The notes beneath the pieces were generated by a model. The model saw nothing but the letters and a program-made list of their open reading frames with translations, made no database searches and was not told where the DNA came from. A stretch of 13,415 nt of DNA from an uncultured Mollicutes bacterium (GTDB taxonomy: Bacteria; Bacillota_I; Bacilli_A; ML615J-28; CAG-313). Each line of letters begins with the position of its first letter. Positions within the stretch are counted from its first letter, which is position 1. Below are positions 12,341 to 13,415 of the stretch, piece by piece. Location of the stretch: positions 1 to 13,415 of the forward strand of contig URLJ01000032.1 of the NCBI GenBank assembly GCA_900548675.1, read 5' to 3'. Made by a program: the position numbers and the translations under genes.

Positions 12341-12593
12341 CGAATAAGCAAAACCAGGTTTTCGGCTGTTCCTATTTTCAGCATTGTATTGAGCGCATCA
12401 AAGAGATCCGCTGTATCGGCAACTGAAAGATTGTTGAGCGTAAGCGATTTGTGAGTTATGTTATAGCCAACGTCTTTTCCTCCGTCTTATCTACACGAAT
12501 GGTAGAAGAAACGTAAAGACTATCGGGAATATACTTTTTGAAGTATTTATACGGAAATTCGCCCAATTTTACATTGTATTTATATTTTATCAT
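12337..12593 (-). pseudogene. Frameshifted remnant of an unknown protein
   Basis: On the minus strand an ATG at 12591-12593 opens a frame (MIKYKYNVKLGEFPYKYFKK, then YIPDSLYVSSTIRVDKT) that stops at TAA 12456-12458. A second frame enters near 12478-12487, reads GGKDVGYNITHKSLTLNNLS and then VADTADLFDALNTMLKIGTA, and ends at TGA 12337-12339. The two halves read as one protein of about 85 aa if a single base was lost in the ACGGAGG region; the span of 257 bases is one short of a multiple of three. The composition is less AT-biased than the core genes, suggesting transfer. I do not recognise the family. No ribosome binding site is obvious, so the 5' end may also be damaged. Confidence 0.5.
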
Positions 12594-12613
12594 ACAGTAT
12601 ATATGTTTGGGAA

Positions 12614-12627
12614 GTGCCATTTGGCAC
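12614..12627. repeat. Hairpin GTGCCA-TT-TGGCAC
   Basis: A perfect 6-bp inverted repeat with a 2-nt centre lies 20 bases upstream of the frameshifted remnant. Followed on the plus strand by CCCTTTTAAA, it could be a weak terminator or an operator. Confidence 0.4.
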
Positions 12628-12651
12628 CCTTTTAAAAATTTTAAGCATTAT

Positions 12652-12677
12652 AAAAAACAGTCGCTCATAAGCGACTG
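12652..12677 (-). terminator. Strong minus-strand terminator downstream of the lnu-like gene
   Basis: CAGTCGCT (12658-12665) and AGCGACTG (12670-12677) form a perfect GC-rich 8-bp stem with a 4-nt loop. On the minus strand it runs into six T residues (12652-12657). It would stop transcription from the lnu-like gene before the pseudogene. Confidence 0.85.
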
Positions 12678-12732
12678 CCTATGTCCATGTATTTATTTGT
12701 TTTTGTGTGCAAATACCTATTTTGATACAATT

Positions 12733-12799
12733 TGCGTACACCCCTTAAAAAGTGCGTACACCTTATCAAAAATGCGTACAGGTAATTAAAATGCGTACA
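12733..12799. repeat. Iteron-like array: four TGCGTACA direct repeats at 20-bp period
   Basis: TGCGTACA occurs at 12733-12740, 12753-12760, 12773-12780 and 12792-12799, with start-to-start spacing of 20, 20 and 19 bp. The spacers are A-rich (CTTAAAAAG, TTATCAAAAA, TTAAAA), so the unit is a roughly 20-bp tandem repeat with a conserved 8-bp core on one helix face. This suits a multi-site protein target: replication iterons, or the repeated transposase-binding sites at the ends of IS21-type elements. The core unit starts with TG and ends with CA, as IS21 ends do. Which of these it is cannot be decided here. Confidence 0.75.
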
Positions 12800-12811
12800 G
12801 TTAAACTGACT

Positions 12812-12829
12812 GACAAATTGGAATTTGTC
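12812..12829 (-). terminator. Hairpin directly after the lnu-like stop
   Basis: GACAAATT (12812-12819) and AATTTGTC (12822-12829) form a perfect 8-bp inverted repeat with a 2-nt centre, starting 1 nt after the stop codon. No T run follows, so it may protect the mRNA 3' end or act as a weak terminator. Confidence 0.4.
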
Positions 12830-12830
12830 G

Positions 12831-13325
12831 TTATCTATACTCATTTGGAACTTCGATATGAAATGTCTCACACAATAACTTCACATCATGTACATCATTT
12901 TCATCAAACTCGTATCCGAGATGGAACATTACTTGACTATATGGTTCAATACAGGAAACCTCTATCTCCTCAATTTTTCCTTTACCTGAAAAAATTTCTA
13001 ACGGAAAGCAATCCCCCTCATAAAGAATTTCACCTTTGCCTGTATATTCAAAACAATGCAAATCAATAATTCTGTTTTTCGCATCTTCCCATACAGTATG
13101 ATTCAATGTTGTATATTCCATCTTAATTTCATAAAATCCATTAGCTTGTATTATCTCTATAAAATTCTGATAATCTTTCTTTTCTACAAAAATATCAATA
13201 TCGTTATGGCTTCTTGACTGATATCCAAGAAGTGCATCTACACCCCAGCCGCCATCAAGAAAGACTTTAATCTCCGCATCTATTGCGAATTGAAGAATCT
13301 GTCTTACATCTGTTATATTGACCAT
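12831..13325 (-). CDS. lnu: Lincosamide nucleotidyltransferase-like protein (lnu(C)/lnu(A)-type)
   Basis: This 164-aa soluble protein has the short nucleotidyltransferase architecture of Lnu enzymes, which adenylylate lincomycin and clindamycin. Key motif: FLDGGWGVDALLGYQSRSHNDIDIF (from residue 22), with GG25-26 and the metal-binding Asp42 and Asp44. IIDLHCF (86-92) may give the third carboxylate, Asp88. The C-terminus, EPYSQVMFHLGYEFDENDVHDVKLL, matches the family's sequence for substrate-side helices. Length and overall wording fit Lnu(C), which is known from small mobilisable IS1595-type transposons in streptococci; the exact allele cannot be set without alignment. It has a near-perfect promoter and a GAGG ribosome binding site 8 nt before the ATG, so it should be expressed. 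Repeats, hairpins and a pseudogene downstream mark this as acquired DNA. Confidence 0.85.
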   Translation of the reverse strand: MVNITDVRQILQFAIDAEIKVFLDGGWGVDALLGYQSRSHNDIDIFVEKKDYQNFIEIIQANGFYEIKMEYTTLNHTVWEDAKNRIIDLHCFEYTGKGEILYEGDCFPLEIFSGKGKIEEIEVSCIEPYSQVMFHLGYEFDENDVHDVKLLCETFHIEVPNEYR

Positions 13326-13363
13326 CTTATCATCCTCACAAATTCTAATTTATCGCTCAGTTT

Positions 13364-13392
13364 ATTATAGCACAAAAAACGCATTTTTTCAA
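13364..13392 (-). promoter_or_regulatory. Near-consensus promoter of the lnu-like gene
   Basis: On the minus strand TTGAAA (-35, 13387-13392) is followed after 17 bp by TATAAT (-10, 13364-13369), with a TGC extended -10 in front. The start would be near 13357, giving a leader of about 32 nt. There is no room for a drug-sensing leader peptide, so expression is probably constitutive. Confidence 0.8.
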
Positions 13393-13415
13393 TCCATTCA
13401 CCTACCGTATAACGA

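Noticed and set aside
12188..12454. Plus-strand 88-codon open frame
   Set aside because: It starts upstream of an inverted repeat and runs antisense to the minus-strand remnant, whose repaired frame reads much more like a protein. Its own product shows no motif.
12733..12799. CRISPR array
   Set aside because: The repeat core is only 8 bp with spacers of about 12 bp, and no cas gene is present; the sizes are wrong for CRISPR.
12665..12871. Minus-strand 68-codon open frame across the repeat array
   Set aside because: It overlaps the end of the lnu-like gene and the strong terminator at 12652-12677, and the residues come mainly from the repeats.
12752..13069. Plus-strand 105-codon open frame starting in the TGCGTACA repeats
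   Set aside because: Its start falls in the repeat array and the rest is antisense to the lnu-like gene, whose motifs, promoter and ribosome binding site are clear.
1..13415. Mycoplasma-type code with TGA as Trp
   Set aside because: All recognised enzymes use TGG for conserved Trp, and malQ ends naturally at TGA. Reading TGA as Trp also does not supply a start for the XRE gene.

Overview
This window is AT-rich and its genes use the standard genetic code. TGG encodes Trp, and TGA is a real stop, for example at the end of malQ. AAGGAG-type ribosome binding sites, TTGACA/TATAAT-type promoters and hairpin-plus-T terminators are easy to see. Together with a Big_2/DUF6273 lipoprotein, a zinc-ribbon TM2 protein and an XRE regulator with a desulfoferrodoxin-like tail, this points to a low-GC Firmicute (Bacilli/Erysipelotrichia/Mollicutes-related), probably host-associated. 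The species cannot be named from the sequence.

Layout. Positions 1-107 are the last 34 codons of an insertion-sequence transposase. From 209 to 3448 all genes are on the minus strand. They are two overlapping TMEM164/YwaF-like membrane proteins, a four-helix membrane protein of unknown role, and a sugar-phosphate isomerase/epimerase-type TIM barrel. A plus-strand lipoprotein (3623-4948) is divergent from the isomerase and ends at a bidirectional terminator. Next is a tight minus-strand operon read from about 8790 down to 5006: a DUF218/YdcF-like protein, a secreted putative cysteine hydrolase, a small membrane protein, 4-alpha-glucanotransferase (malQ), and methionine sulfoxide reductase A joined in frame to a zinc-ribbon/TM2 membrane protein. 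A second minus-strand unit carries cysK and cysE for cysteine synthesis, with an XRE regulator just upstream. That regulator faces a short, cysteine-containing TetR-type protein. A small membrane-anchored protein (11694-12041) follows.

From about 12180 to the end the sequence looks acquired. It holds a frameshifted gene remnant, strong hairpins, a four-copy 20-bp-period direct repeat with core TGCGTACA, and an intact 164-aa lincosamide nucleotidyltransferase-like gene (lnu family) with a near-consensus promoter.

Most notable points. (1) The MsrA-TM2 reading frame is held together only by an A8 tract. One A more or fewer would separate the two proteins, and the TM2 part has its own ribosome binding site. 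(2) The XRE regulator keeps the four-cysteine site of desulfoferrodoxin but has lost every ligand I can align for the second iron site, and it has no normal start codon. (3) Two tandem TMEM164-like paralogues both keep a Cys/His pair. (4) An iteron-like or transposon-end repeat array lies beside an antibiotic-resistance-type gene. I did not find a complete new defence or mobile system.
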